A stretch of 64,000 bases of DNA from Sulfurospirillum arsenophilum NBRC 109478. Lineage in GTDB: Bacteria; Campylobacterota; Campylobacteria; Campylobacterales; Sulfurospirillaceae. Shown in pieces: positions 16,058 through 24,891 of this stretch (the first letter of the stretch is position 1; every line of letters starts with the position of its first letter). The notes below the pieces were generated by a model. The model saw only the letters and a program-made list of their open reading frames with translations, made no database searches and had not been told where the DNA came from. Location of the stretch: contig NZ_BBQF01000003.1 of assembly GCF_000813345.1 (NCBI RefSeq), forward strand, positions 479,742 through 543,741, written 5' to 3'. Made by a program: the position numbers and the translations under genes.

Positions 16058-16750
16058 ATGCGTTTCATTTTTTTTGCAGTGCTTTTGACGGGTGCTCTGT
16101 TGGCTGAAAATCCGATGGGTTTGCAATTTAGTGGTGTTAAAACAACCCATGTGATGAGTGATGGAAAGAGGCAAGGCGTGGTCATTGAACGCAATACCCC
16201 TTCTTCGTGCAACCATGTTTGGATTAATACAGAAGCGATTTTCAGTGGAGATTATGCGGGTAAAGATGTTCCCAAATTATGCCAAAAAAGCTTTGTCACT
16301 ACGGTTGGTAAAATTCAACCTATGAACATCGCACAAGGCGTGGTTACGGTGGGTGAAATTGAGGTGCTTGATTTTATTAAAAACAAAGCCAATGTTGCGC
16401 CCAATGCTTACATTTTAGTCGATGCGCGAAAACGCGACTGGTATGAGCAGATGACTATACCCAGTAGCATCAACATTCCTTTTGATGAGATCGAGTACGA
16501 TGAGGCAATCCCTGAAGATTTTGAGCGAGTGCAAAAACTGTTAGGGTTTAAAAAAGCAGGTGATACATATGATTTTACTCATGTAAAAACGGCACTACTT
16601 TTTTGTAATGGAGCGTGGTGTGCTCAGTCAGGCTTGGCGATTGAAAAACTGATCAAAATAGGGTATCCGAGAGAAAAATTGTTATGGTATCGAGGAGGCT
16701 TGCAAGATTGGTTAGCACTTGGATTGAGTGTTGTTCAGCCTCAAAAGTAG
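16058..16750 (+). CDS. Periplasmic rhodanese-domain protein
   Basis: 230 residues. Signal peptide 1-17 (LLTGALLAEN). The N-terminal half is family-specific; the C-terminal half is a rhodanese domain with LVDARKRDWYEQMTIPSSINIPFDEI and the active-site loop FCNGAWCAQSGLAIEKL, where the first Cys would carry the persulfide. It probably handles sulfane sulfur in the periplasm, consistent with a sulfur-metabolising host. The ATG at 16058 has AAGGAG 7 nt upstream; the TTG at 16052 overlaps that spacing and is unlikely. Confidence 0.85.
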   Translation: MRFIFFAVLLTGALLAENPMGLQFSGVKTTHVMSDGKRQGVVIERNTPSSCNHVWINTEAIFSGDYAGKDVPKLCQKSFVTTVGKIQPMNIAQGVVTVGEIEVLDFIKNKANVAPNAYILVDARKRDWYEQMTIPSSINIPFDEIEYDEAIPEDFERVQKLLGFKKAGDTYDFTHVKTALLFCNGAWCAQSGLAIEKLIKIGYPREKLLWYRGGLQDWLALGLSVVQPQK

Positions 16751-16762
16751 TTTACATGTAAA
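16751..16762. repeat. TTTACATGTAAA palindrome abutting a stop codon
   Basis: Exact copy that begins at the base after the rhodanese-gene TAG. Confidence 0.9.
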
Positions 16763-16767
16763 GGTGG

Positions 16768-17193
16768 TTAAAGAAAAGATACGACATCTTCATCTGTAAC
16801 AGTAATACTTTTACGCCACTTTTCGATTTTAAGATCATTTTCCAAAATATGTTCTGCAAGCCATTTTTTGGCGATTATTTGGATGCTTTTTTGAAGTTCA
16901 ACCACCCCTTTGTTCTCTTTTAAAATGTTTGTCATGCCATCAATAATGCTTTCATGAAATTTCTTATGTTTTTCCAAGAGAGGGTAATCAAGACTTTGCA
17001 TATAAGCCTCTTCCTCTTTAAAATGTTTTCCCATGTAGTCATAAAACTCTTTAAAAAGCCTTCCAAGTTCAGCTTTGTTGGCATTATCGGGGTCGAGCCT
17101 TTGTGCTGCGTTAGCAAGCTCAAAAAGTTTTTGATGCTGAGCATCAAGTAACGCGTGATGTAGGCTAAAACGCTCATCCCATTCAATGACCAC
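16768..17193 (-). CDS. Bacteriohemerythrin
   Basis: 141 residues, a single-domain hemerythrin. Diiron ligands are readable: H20 in LLDAQHQKLFEL, His and Glu in MGKHFKEEEAYM, His pair in EKHKKFHESI, and HILENDLKIEKW near the C-terminus. It binds O2 at a non-haem diiron site and is common in microaerophilic epsilonproteobacteria, where it stores or senses oxygen. The GTG at 17193 follows GAGGAA 7 nt upstream. Confidence 0.92.
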   Translation of the reverse strand: MVIEWDERFSLHHALLDAQHQKLFELANAAQRLDPDNANKAELGRLFKEFYDYMGKHFKEEEAYMQSLDYPLLEKHKKFHESIIDGMTNILKENKGVVELQKSIQIIAKKWLAEHILENDLKIEKWRKSITVTDEDVVSFL

Positions 17194-17285
17194 TGATATT
17201 CCTCATAAAATAATTTTACAGCATTCTACCACGCTTTGACTGTTTTTTGGCAAGGTTTGGTTAACATAAAAGAGATAAAATGGTG

Positions 17286-17566
17286 TTAGTAACTGACCTT
17301 ACGCACTCTTTACAATTTTGCATGAGCTTTTATCAATGTAGAGGCTAGGCAAAGTGACAAAGGTTTGGCTAAAGCCAAATCGAAGTCATTTTAACGACGC
17401 CTATGCGTTGATGAAAGCTCACCCCATAGGGGCACACTAAAAAGACATCATCTGCGTCGTTAGATTTCATCGCCATAGCTTTAGCTATGACTCAAAAATC
17501 TGTCTAGCATCTAATACCTTTTTAGTATGTGCAAAGTTGCAAAGAGTGTGTAAGGTCAGTTAGTAA
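17286..17566. mobile_element. MITE-like element with terminal inverted repeats and 7-bp target duplication
   Basis: Terminal repeats of 29 nt lie at 17293-17321 (CTGACCTTACGCACTC...) and, inverted, at 17531-17559 (...GAGTGTGTAAGGTCAG); they differ at three positions. They are flanked by identical TTAGTAA at 17286-17292 and 17560-17566. The 267-bp interior encodes no transposase but holds several smaller inverted repeats (TTTGGCTAAAGCCAAA; AACGACGC with GCGTCGTT; GAGCTTTTATCAA with TTGATGAAAGCTC). It ends 16 nt before the start codon of the RND efflux operon. No second copy is in the window. Confidence 0.75.
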
Positions 17567-17582
17567 TTTGCAAGGAAATATG

Positions 17583-18722
17583 ATGCTAATCAAAACTCTA
17601 AAACCACTCCTACTCACGTTACCACTCTTATGGCTTGGTTGCTCGGGTGAGAGCAAACCTGTCAAGTCTGCAATGTCAGTTGAAGTTGGTACGTATGTGC
17701 TCAGTGCCCAAAACGTTACGTTGACACGTGAATTACCGGGGCGTACAAAAGCAACACTTAGTTCTGAGATACGTCCTCAAGTAGGCGGTATCATTCAAGC
17801 GCGCCTTTTTGAAGAAGGTGCAGTCGTCAAAAAAGATGCGGTACTTTACCAAATTGACCCTTCTGCTTATCAAGCCGCGTTTGATGAAGCCAATGCCGCA
17901 CTCAAAAATGCTGAAGCAACGCTTGAATCTGCGCGCCTCAAAAGCGAGCGCTACGCGGATCTTGTCAAGATAGATGGCGTGTCTAAACAAGACATGGAAG
18001 ATGCAAAAGCGGCTTATTTACAGGCTATTGCAAGTATTGATGGAAAAAAAGCAGCCTTGCAAACAGCACGTATTAATTTAGAATACACGAAGATCAAAGC
18101 ACCTATTAGTGGGCGTATTGGTACTTCAAGTGACACCGTTGGAGCACTTGTCACAGCGGGGCAAACGACGGCTCTTGCGACGATTCGCGTACTTGATCCT
18201 ATTTACGTGGATCTTGCACAGTCCAGTACGCAACTGCTAAAACTGAGAGCACTGTTAGCACAAAAAGGTGTAACGCACGGCAGTACGAAACTCTCTTTGA
18301 AACTTGAAGATGGTACGGTGTATCAACACAGTGGTAATCTCCAATTTCAAGAAATAGCCGTCGATGAAAGCACAGGCTCTGTGACCCTTCGTGCGACATT
18401 CCCTAATCCTGAGGGTGTTTTGCTTCCGGGTATGTATGTGCGCGCACTCATCGATGAAGCCATCAATGCAAATGCTGTTTTAGTACCGCAACAAGGGGTT
18501 CAGCGTGATCCTAAAGGCAATGCAACGGCACTCATCGTTACTGCTGAAAACAAAGTCGAGAAGCGCGTACTCACAACCGATCGTGTCATTGGCGATACAT
18601 GGCTTGTCAACAGCGGATTAAATGCGGGCGATAGAGTCATTGTTGAAGGTTCTGGTAAAGTACGAGCAGGTGATAGTGTTCGTGTGGTAGATGTCACCAC
18701 AACCTTGGGTAAAGCACAATGA
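17583..18722 (+). CDS. RND efflux periplasmic adaptor lipoprotein (AcrA/CmeA-like)
   Basis: 379 residues. The lipobox is LLWLGC with Cys at about residue 19. The membrane-fusion-protein order is visible: beta-barrel strand, lipoyl half (IRPQVGGIIQARLFEEGAVVKK), alpha-helical hairpin (residues about 105-170), second lipoyl half (YTKIKAPISGRIGTS) and the beta-barrel with LLPGMYVRALI. It bridges the inner-membrane pump and the outer-membrane duct. The second of two consecutive ATGs (17583) is better placed behind AAGGA. Any promoter must lie inside or across the MITE just upstream. Confidence 0.93.
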   Translation: MLIKTLKPLLLTLPLLWLGCSGESKPVKSAMSVEVGTYVLSAQNVTLTRELPGRTKATLSSEIRPQVGGIIQARLFEEGAVVKKDAVLYQIDPSAYQAAFDEANAALKNAEATLESARLKSERYADLVKIDGVSKQDMEDAKAAYLQAIASIDGKKAALQTARINLEYTKIKAPISGRIGTSSDTVGALVTAGQTTALATIRVLDPIYVDLAQSSTQLLKLRALLAQKGVTHGSTKLSLKLEDGTVYQHSGNLQFQEIAVDESTGSVTLRATFPNPEGVLLPGMYVRALIDEAINANAVLVPQQGVQRDPKGNATALIVTAENKVEKRVLTTDRVIGDTWLVNSGLNAGDRVIVEGSGKVRAGDSVRVVDVTTTLGKAQ

Positions 18723-21700
18723 TCGCACACTTTTTTATCCATAGACCCATTTTTGCATGGGTTATCTCTATTGTGATTATGCTTGCAGGTATGGGATCGA
18801 TTCTGACCTTACCGGTTGCACAATACCCTGATGTTGCGCCACCAACCATTCGCATCGATACAACCTATACGGGAGCTTCTGCACAAACGGTGGAGAACAG
18901 TGTCATACAGATTATTGAGCAACAACTTACAGGGCTTGATGGACTTTTGTATTTTTCTTCCAGCAGTAGCTCTTCAGGAAGTGCTCGCATTGATGTAACC
19001 TTTCAAAAAGGAACGGATGCCGATACCGCTCAAGTTCAAGTGCAAAACAAAGTAGCCCAAATCACCACACGTCTTCCAAAGTCCGTTCAAAATGAGGGTG
19101 TGCGCGTTACGAAAGCGCAAAATGACTTTTTGATGATTGTCTCTTTGTATGACATCACCGATACCAAAATGTCGGTCGATGTTGCCGATTATTTGCTCAG
19201 TACATTACAAGATCCGATTGCGCGTTTAGAAGGTGTGGGTACGGTGCAAGTGTTTGGTGGTCAGTATGCCATGCGCATTTGGTTAGATCCCAATAAACTG
19301 GCTTCGTATAGTTTGATGCCCTCCGATATCAGCAGTGCTATTACGGCGCAAAACGTGCAGGTCTCTGCGGGTAGCATTGGTGCATTGCCAAGTTCAGGAG
19401 AACAACAGCTCAATGCCACCGTGACCGCTAAGTCACAGCTGCAAACAGCAGAAGAGTTCGCCAATATCATTGTCAAAAGTGATAGCAATGGTGCCATCGT
19501 TCGTTTAAGTGATGTTTCCAGAGTGGAACTTGGAAGTGAGAGTTACAGCAATGTCACCAGACTCAATGGTCATCCAGCCTCTGGACTTGCGGTGATGCTA
19601 GCCCCTGGGGCTAACGCACTCTCAACGGCTGATCGCATTAAAAAGACGATTGCAAAGATGGAACCTACGATGCCAGATGGTTATAAAGTAGCGTATCCTA
19701 GAGATAGTACCAAGTTTATTCGCATCTCCATTGAAGAGGTTGTCAAAACACTTTTTGAAGCGATTTTACTGGTCATCGTGGTTATGTTCGTCTTTTTGCA
19801 AAACTGGCGTGCGACCCTCATTCCTGCCATCGCCGTGCCCGTTGTTCTCTTAGGAACCTTTGGTGTTTTAGAGGTTTTTGGTTACTCCATTAACACACTA
19901 ACCATGTTTGGTATGGTACTCTCCATTGGTCTTTTGGTGGATGATGCGATTGTTGTTGTTGAAAACGTTGAGCGTATTATGCGTGAAGAGAAGCTCTCTC
20001 CTGTCGAAGCAACCGAGAAGTCGATGAAAGAGATCACGAGTGCTTTGATTGGTATTGCAACGGTTCTTTCTGCTGTTTTCCTTCCTATGGCGTTTTTTGG
20101 AGGCTCAACGGGAGTAATTTATCGTCAGTTTTCCATTACGATCGTCTCTTCGATGATTCTCTCTGTCATTGTGGCGCTTACGCTAACACCAGCACTTTGT
20201 GCTTCATTGTTAAAGCCTCATGTTGAAACACATGGACATGGTTTCTTTGGTTGGTTTAACAACACGTTTGAGTCGCTCATTGAGCGTTACAAAGGCAATG
20301 TCAGCGCTGTGATTGCACGTCCGATACGTTGGATGCTTCTTTATGGCATCATCGCTGCTGTGATGGCATTTTTGATTTTACGCCTACCGACTGGTTTTTT
20401 ACCGAGTGAAGATCAGGGTAACAGCATGGTTCAGTTTAGTTTACCTGAGGGTGCTTCGTTTAAACGAAGTGACGCCGTTGCGCGTGAGATAGAACGCTAC
20501 TTCTTAAATAATGAATCCAACAACACCGAAGCGATCTTTACCATCTCTGGCTTTAGCTTTAGTGGAAGTGGTCAAAATGCGGGTATGGCGTTTGTGGCAC
20601 TCAAAGACTGGGATCAAAGACCTGGTGTTTACAACAGAGCCGATACCATCTCAAATCGCGCCACGATGAATCTTTCACGTGTTCGTGATGCACAGATATT
20701 TTCGCTCAATCCTCCTGCCATTCAAGGACTAGGTCAGAGCAATGGCTTTAACTTCCAGCTTCAAGCCCTCTCCGATACGGATCGTGAACAGTTTAAAACC
20801 TTTCGTGACACACTGCTAAGCAATGTACGCAACGATAGCCTCTTTACTGCGGTTCGTTTAGGAAGTTTAGGTGAAACACCGCAATTAAAAGTGAAAATTG
20901 ATGAAGCCAAAGCCGTAGCCCTTGGACTCTCGCTCTCTGACATTGACGATACACTGAGCTTCGCATGGGCAGGCAAGTATGTCAATGACTTTGTCGATCG
21001 TGGACGGGTTAAAAAAGTTTATGCACAAGGCGATATGGCGTTTCGCTCTAAGCCTGAAGATTTGGATCAGTGGTTTGTTAAAAGCAGTCAAGATGTGATG
21101 ACGCCTTTTTCCGCATTTGCCACATCAAGTTGGAGTTATGGTGCGCAGACGCTCACCCGTTATAACGGTTTGGCATCGTATGAGATTCAAGGTGCAGCCG
21201 CTTCTGGAATTAGTTCGGGTATTGCGATGGATAAGATGGAAGCTTTGCAGGCAGCTCTGCCAACAGGCACAAGCTTTGCGTGGAGTGGACTCTCGTATCA
21301 AGAAAGGCTTTCCAGCGGGCAAACCGTTAAACTCTATGCCATTTCAATTTTGGTCGTATTCTTATGTTTAGCCGCCCTTTATGAGAGTTGGGCCGTACCG
21401 TTTTCTGTTTTATTGGTCATTCCATTGGGTATTTTTGGTTCAGTCGTTGCGGCATCTCTTCGTGGACTCGAAAACGATGTCTATTTCCAAGTAGCTCTTT
21501 TAACGACCATCGGACTCTCTTCTAAAAATGCTATTTTGATCGTTGAGTTTGCGGAAGCGGCGTATAATCGTGGAAGTTCGCTTGTCGAAGCCGCTGTGGA
21601 AGGCTCAAAGCTGAGACTTCGCCCGATTTTGATGACATCACTGGCGTTCATTGCGGGTGTTTTACCTCTGGCTCTCTCCAGTGGAGCGGGGGCAAACAGT

Positions 21701-21844
21701 CGTATTTCGATTGGTACGGGTATCATTGGAGGAACGCTCAGTGCGACCTTCTTAGCGATTTTCTTAGTGCCGCTCTTTTTTGTGTTGGTTCGTGGAATAT
21801 TTCCAAAACGTCAGCATCATGCGACAATGGTAGGGGAGGTTTAA
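18719..21844 (+). CDS. RND multidrug efflux permease (AcrB/MexB/CmeB, HAE1 family)
   Basis: 1041 residues, full length. The N-terminus FFIHRPIFAWVISIVIMLAG is the HAE1 signature. Twelve membrane helices flank two large periplasmic domains; helix 4 carries the proton-relay GLLVDDAIVVVENVERIM with paired Asp, and the C-terminal half has LTTIGLSSKNAILIVEFA with the relay Lys. It exports drugs, detergents or other amphiphiles by proton antiport. The ATG overlaps the adaptor stop (ATGA). Confidence 0.96.
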   Translation: MIAHFFIHRPIFAWVISIVIMLAGMGSILTLPVAQYPDVAPPTIRIDTTYTGASAQTVENSVIQIIEQQLTGLDGLLYFSSSSSSSGSARIDVTFQKGTDADTAQVQVQNKVAQITTRLPKSVQNEGVRVTKAQNDFLMIVSLYDITDTKMSVDVADYLLSTLQDPIARLEGVGTVQVFGGQYAMRIWLDPNKLASYSLMPSDISSAITAQNVQVSAGSIGALPSSGEQQLNATVTAKSQLQTAEEFANIIVKSDSNGAIVRLSDVSRVELGSESYSNVTRLNGHPASGLAVMLAPGANALSTADRIKKTIAKMEPTMPDGYKVAYPRDSTKFIRISIEEVVKTLFEAILLVIVVMFVFLQNWRATLIPAIAVPVVLLGTFGVLEVFGYSINTLTMFGMVLSIGLLVDDAIVVVENVERIMREEKLSPVEATEKSMKEITSALIGIATVLSAVFLPMAFFGGSTGVIYRQFSITIVSSMILSVIVALTLTPALCASLLKPHVETHGHGFFGWFNNTFESLIERYKGNVSAVIARPIRWMLLYGIIAAVMAFLILRLPTGFLPSEDQGNSMVQFSLPEGASFKRSDAVAREIERYFLNNESNNTEAIFTISGFSFSGSGQNAGMAFVALKDWDQRPGVYNRADTISNRATMNLSRVRDAQIFSLNPPAIQGLGQSNGFNFQLQALSDTDREQFKTFRDTLLSNVRNDSLFTAVRLGSLGETPQLKVKIDEAKAVALGLSLSDIDDTLSFAWAGKYVNDFVDRGRVKKVYAQGDMAFRSKPEDLDQWFVKSSQDVMTPFSAFATSSWSYGAQTLTRYNGLASYEIQGAAASGISSGIAMDKMEALQAALPTGTSFAWSGLSYQERLSSGQTVKLYAISILVVFLCLAALYESWAVPFSVLLVIPLGIFGSVVAASLRGLENDVYFQVALLTTIGLSSKNAILIVEFAEAAYNRGSSLVEAAVEGSKLRLRPILMTSLAFIAGVLPLALSSGAGANSRISIGTGIIGGTLSATFLAIFLVPLFFVLVRGIFPKRQHHATMVGEV

Positions 21845-21845
21845 G

Positions 21846-23249
21846 ATGCGTACAGTACATAGATGCACCTTGAGTTTGGCAGTAGTATCTTTTTTGTTTA
21901 GCGGATGTGTCTCCCTTGCGCCTGATTATGCTCGACCAAGTGCGCCCGTTCCAAGCACGTGGGATATGGGTGCTAAAGAGAGTACCCGAAGCGTACAAGA
22001 GCTTTCATGGCAAGCGTTTATTCGCGATGAAAGACTCTCAAAAGTGGTTGCTCAATCCTTAGAGCAGAGTCGCGATTTGCGTAAAGCGGTTGCGAATATT
22101 GAAGCGGCTCGTGCGACATACCGTGTTCAGCGAAGCAGTGAATTTCCAACCATCGAAGTAGGCGCAACAGGCTCTAAAGCGCGTTCGGTCACAGGAGAAA
22201 ATAGCACAGCTATTTCTCAAAGTTCTTCTGCAACGGTGGGTCTTAGTAGTTATGAGTTAGATTTTTTTGGAAAAGCGAGAAGCCTCAGTGAATCTGAGTT
22301 TGAAACGTATAAAGGGGTTGAGGAAGCAGAGCGCTCGGTTCGCATTACCCTCATAGCAGAGACGGTGAGCGCATGGCTTACCTATGCTTCCGACCAAAGT
22401 CTTTTGAGCCTTTCACAGCAAACTGAAGCGAGTGCAAAGCACTCTTTAGAGCTTGTGCAAAAAAGGGTTGAGTTAGGCATTGACTCTAAAGTCTCACAGT
22501 ATAATGCCCAAACGATTCTCCAGCAAGCCAAAGCCGATGTTGCAAGCTATACAACCAAAGTGGCTCAAGATCGTGCTGCTTTAGAGCTTCTTGTGGGTGC
22601 TAGAGTCGATGAGGCACTTTTACCAAAAGAGCTTGAGAGTGCGTCACAAAACTGGTTGTCCGATGTTCCTATAGGACTCTCTTCAGAGATTTTGCTTAAC
22701 CGACCCGATGTTTTGGAAGCAGAGCACAACCTCAAAGCTGCCAATGCCAATATAGGCTCAGCCAGAGCGGCGTACTTTCCTTCGATAACGTTGACAACCA
22801 AAGGCGGTGTGGGCTCAAGTACGCTTAGCGGACTTTTTAGTGGAGGCACTTCAACCATCTGGTCGTTTGTACCGAATATCTCTCTGCCTATTTTTGATGC
22901 AGGCGAGAGAGAGGCTAATTTAGATTATGCTAAAGCCAAGCGCGATGTGTATATTGCAACGTATGAAGCAGCGATTCAAACCGCATTTAAAGAGGTGAGT
23001 TCAGCACTAGCAAGGCGTGCAACCATTTACGATCAATACCACGCGCAAGAAGCCTTGGTGGAAGCAACCAAACAGAGTTATACGCTCTACGACGCACGCT
23101 ACCAAAAAGGAGTCGATACGTACCTTAATGCGCTTCTTTCACAACGATCTTTCTATAGCTCACAGCAATCACTCATTTCTGTTCGCTTGGAAGAACTGAA
23201 CAACCGTGTGACGTTGTACCGCGTTTTGGGTGGTGGTTTAGCGCACTAA
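21846..23249 (+). CDS. RND outer membrane efflux lipoprotein (NodT/OprM family)
   Basis: 467 residues. Lipobox LFSGC (Cys near residue 21), then CVSLAPDYARPSAPVPSTW, the usual start of mature OprM/CmeC proteins. Two repeats of the TolC-like helical barrel follow, with LRKAVANIEAARATYRVQRSSEFPTI and the late NRPDVLEAEHNLKAANANIGSARAAYFPSI. It forms the exit duct for the pump. It starts 1 nt after the permease stop. No TetR-type regulator is adjacent. Confidence 0.95.
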   Translation: MRTVHRCTLSLAVVSFLFSGCVSLAPDYARPSAPVPSTWDMGAKESTRSVQELSWQAFIRDERLSKVVAQSLEQSRDLRKAVANIEAARATYRVQRSSEFPTIEVGATGSKARSVTGENSTAISQSSSATVGLSSYELDFFGKARSLSESEFETYKGVEEAERSVRITLIAETVSAWLTYASDQSLLSLSQQTEASAKHSLELVQKRVELGIDSKVSQYNAQTILQQAKADVASYTTKVAQDRAALELLVGARVDEALLPKELESASQNWLSDVPIGLSSEILLNRPDVLEAEHNLKAANANIGSARAAYFPSITLTTKGGVGSSTLSGLFSGGTSTIWSFVPNISLPIFDAGEREANLDYAKAKRDVYIATYEAAIQTAFKEVSSALARRATIYDQYHAQEALVEATKQSYTLYDARYQKGVDTYLNALLSQRSFYSSQQSLISVRLEELNNRVTLYRVLGGGLAH

Positions 23250-23253
23250 ACTC

Positions 23254-23265
23254 TTTACATGTAAA
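23254..23265. repeat. TTTACATGTAAA palindrome within a longer perfect palindrome
   Basis: Exact copy between two convergent genes, 4 nt after one stop and 3 nt from the other. Symmetry extends to AACTC on the left and GAGTT on the right (23249-23270). Confidence 0.9.
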
Positions 23266-23268
23266 GAG

Positions 23269-24777
23269 TTAATGCGCTTCGCTTTTAATCGTTTTAGGGA
23301 GGAGCCAAATCGCTAAAACGCCACTCATTACAGAGATCAGGCATCCTAAAATCATCGTGTGATAAACGCCATCAATAAAGGCTTTATCCACGACGTCTAG
23401 GAGCTTTTGTTGCAAAGTCGCGTCGCTTAGGGAAGCGATAGCACTGTGGGCGGATTGGATGGAGGTTTTAAGTGCCACGGCAAGTGAACTTTCCACGTCC
23501 ATCTCTTTGATGTGTGAGAGATAAATGCGGTTGACGTAGCTTCCCAAAATGGCAATGCTCATCGCGGCTGAGAGTTCAATGGTCGTATCATTGAGCGCAC
23601 TTCCCACCCCAGCTTTTACTTTGGGAATAGAACCCATAATAGAATCAGTAGAAGGTGGCATCGATAATCCCATGCCCAAACCTTGAATCAAAAATCCGCT
23701 AAGAATTGCCCAAAGCGCCATATGCACATCAATTGTAAACACAAACACTGCCATACCCAAAGCAGAGATAATAATCCCACCACCAATGCTCAGATGCGTG
23801 CCATAGTGCTTGACAACATGCGGTGCCAACTGTGAGCCAATCATCACGCCCAGTGTCATAGGTGTGAGCAACAAACCAGCCTCTAAAGCGCTGTACCCTT
23901 CGACGGTTTGGAAAAGCTGCGAGAAGAAAAACATGGAACCGACCATTCCAAAGACAATCAACGCAATGGCAAAAGATGGGATCGTAAAAGTGCGCTTTTC
24001 AAAAAGCTCAAAAGGAATCATCGCGTAGGAGCATCGTCTCTCCCACAGTATAAAAATACCACAAAATACAAATCCAATGATAAGGCTTACTCTAACATCG
24101 AAATCAGTCCAACTTTTAACACCTGCTTCGATAATGCCATACGTTAGGGAGAATAAAAAGAGTATGGAAAATAGCATACCGACTAGATCTGCTTTGGCAC
24201 TTTTGTTGTGCGATTCAGGGAGTATCCATGACGCATAAACAAAGGCAATGAGTCCAATAGGCAAGTTGATAAAAAAGACCCAGTTCCATGAGGTGTATTC
24301 GATGATGAAACCGCCTATTAAGGGTCCTAGCCCTTGGCTGAGTCCAAAGATGAGTGACCAAAGACCGATGGCTTTCATTCGCTCAGTAGAGTCTGTAAAC
24401 ATATGTGTAATGATGGAGAGCGTGGAAGGCATAATAAAGGCAGCACCAAAACCGCTCAAACTACGATAAAAAATAAGCTCTGTGGTAGAAGTTGAAAGCC
24501 CAGCTCCCAGCGAAGCAAGACTAAAGAGGACAATGCCAATTTTAAGAAATAATTTTCGCCCATAATGATCACCTAAAGCTCCAATGGTAATTAAAATAGA
24601 GGCAAAAAAGAGAATGTAAATATCGACAATCCATTGAAGTTCACTCATCGTAGCTTTTAAATCGGTTGAGATGGAGGGGAGGGCGACATCAAGGACAGTA
24701 TTGTCCAGTGTGATGATGGACATGGCAACGCAAAGTGCGCCAAGACCTGCCCATCTTTTTTCGTGAGAATATTGCAT
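23269..24777 (-). CDS. MFS drug transporter, DHA2/EmrB-QacA type
   Basis: 502 residues and about 14 membrane helices. Motif C-like and DHA2 features are visible: LDNTVLDVALPSISTDL in helix 1, DHYGRK after helix 2, and GLWSLIFGLSQGLGPLIGGFI in helix 5. It would export toxic compounds with protons. It sits tail-to-tail with the RND operon and downstream of an antiporter on the same strand, from which a hairpin separates it. Substrate is unknown. Confidence 0.9.
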   Translation of the reverse strand: MQYSHEKRWAGLGALCVAMSIITLDNTVLDVALPSISTDLKATMSELQWIVDIYILFFASILITIGALGDHYGRKLFLKIGIVLFSLASLGAGLSTSTTELIFYRSLSGFGAAFIMPSTLSIITHMFTDSTERMKAIGLWSLIFGLSQGLGPLIGGFIIEYTSWNWVFFINLPIGLIAFVYASWILPESHNKSAKADLVGMLFSILFLFSLTYGIIEAGVKSWTDFDVRVSLIIGFVFCGIFILWERRCSYAMIPFELFEKRTFTIPSFAIALIVFGMVGSMFFFSQLFQTVEGYSALEAGLLLTPMTLGVMIGSQLAPHVVKHYGTHLSIGGGIIISALGMAVFVFTIDVHMALWAILSGFLIQGLGMGLSMPPSTDSIMGSIPKVKAGVGSALNDTTIELSAAMSIAILGSYVNRIYLSHIKEMDVESSLAVALKTSIQSAHSAIASLSDATLQQKLLDVVDKAFIDGVYHTMILGCLISVMSGVLAIWLLPKTIKSEAH

Positions 24778-24830
24778 TTAAAGTATTCCTAAAATCGTAA
24801 AGTGTAATGAGTGTTACAAAAGAGAATGGT

Positions 24831-24862
24831 ACCAAAGATCAGCTTAGGCACCGATCTTTGGT
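24831..24862 (-). terminator. Hairpin downstream of CPA2 antiporter
   Basis: Arms ACCAAAGATC (24831-24840) and GATCTTTGGT (24853-24862) with a 12-nt loop, followed on the minus strand by a pyrimidine-rich stretch. Confidence 0.55.
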
Positions 24863-24877
24863 GGAAGAGAAGGAGTC

Positions 24878-24889
24878 TTTACATGTAAA
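24878..24889. repeat. TTTACATGTAAA palindrome after antiporter
   Basis: Exact copy, 2 nt beyond the antiporter stop on the minus strand. Confidence 0.9.
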
Positions 24890-24891
24890 GA

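Noticed and set aside
17529..17582. N-terminal extension of the RND adaptor into the MITE-like element
   Set aside because: It would place 18 residues before a clear lipoprotein signal; the ATG at 17583 has a ribosome-binding site.
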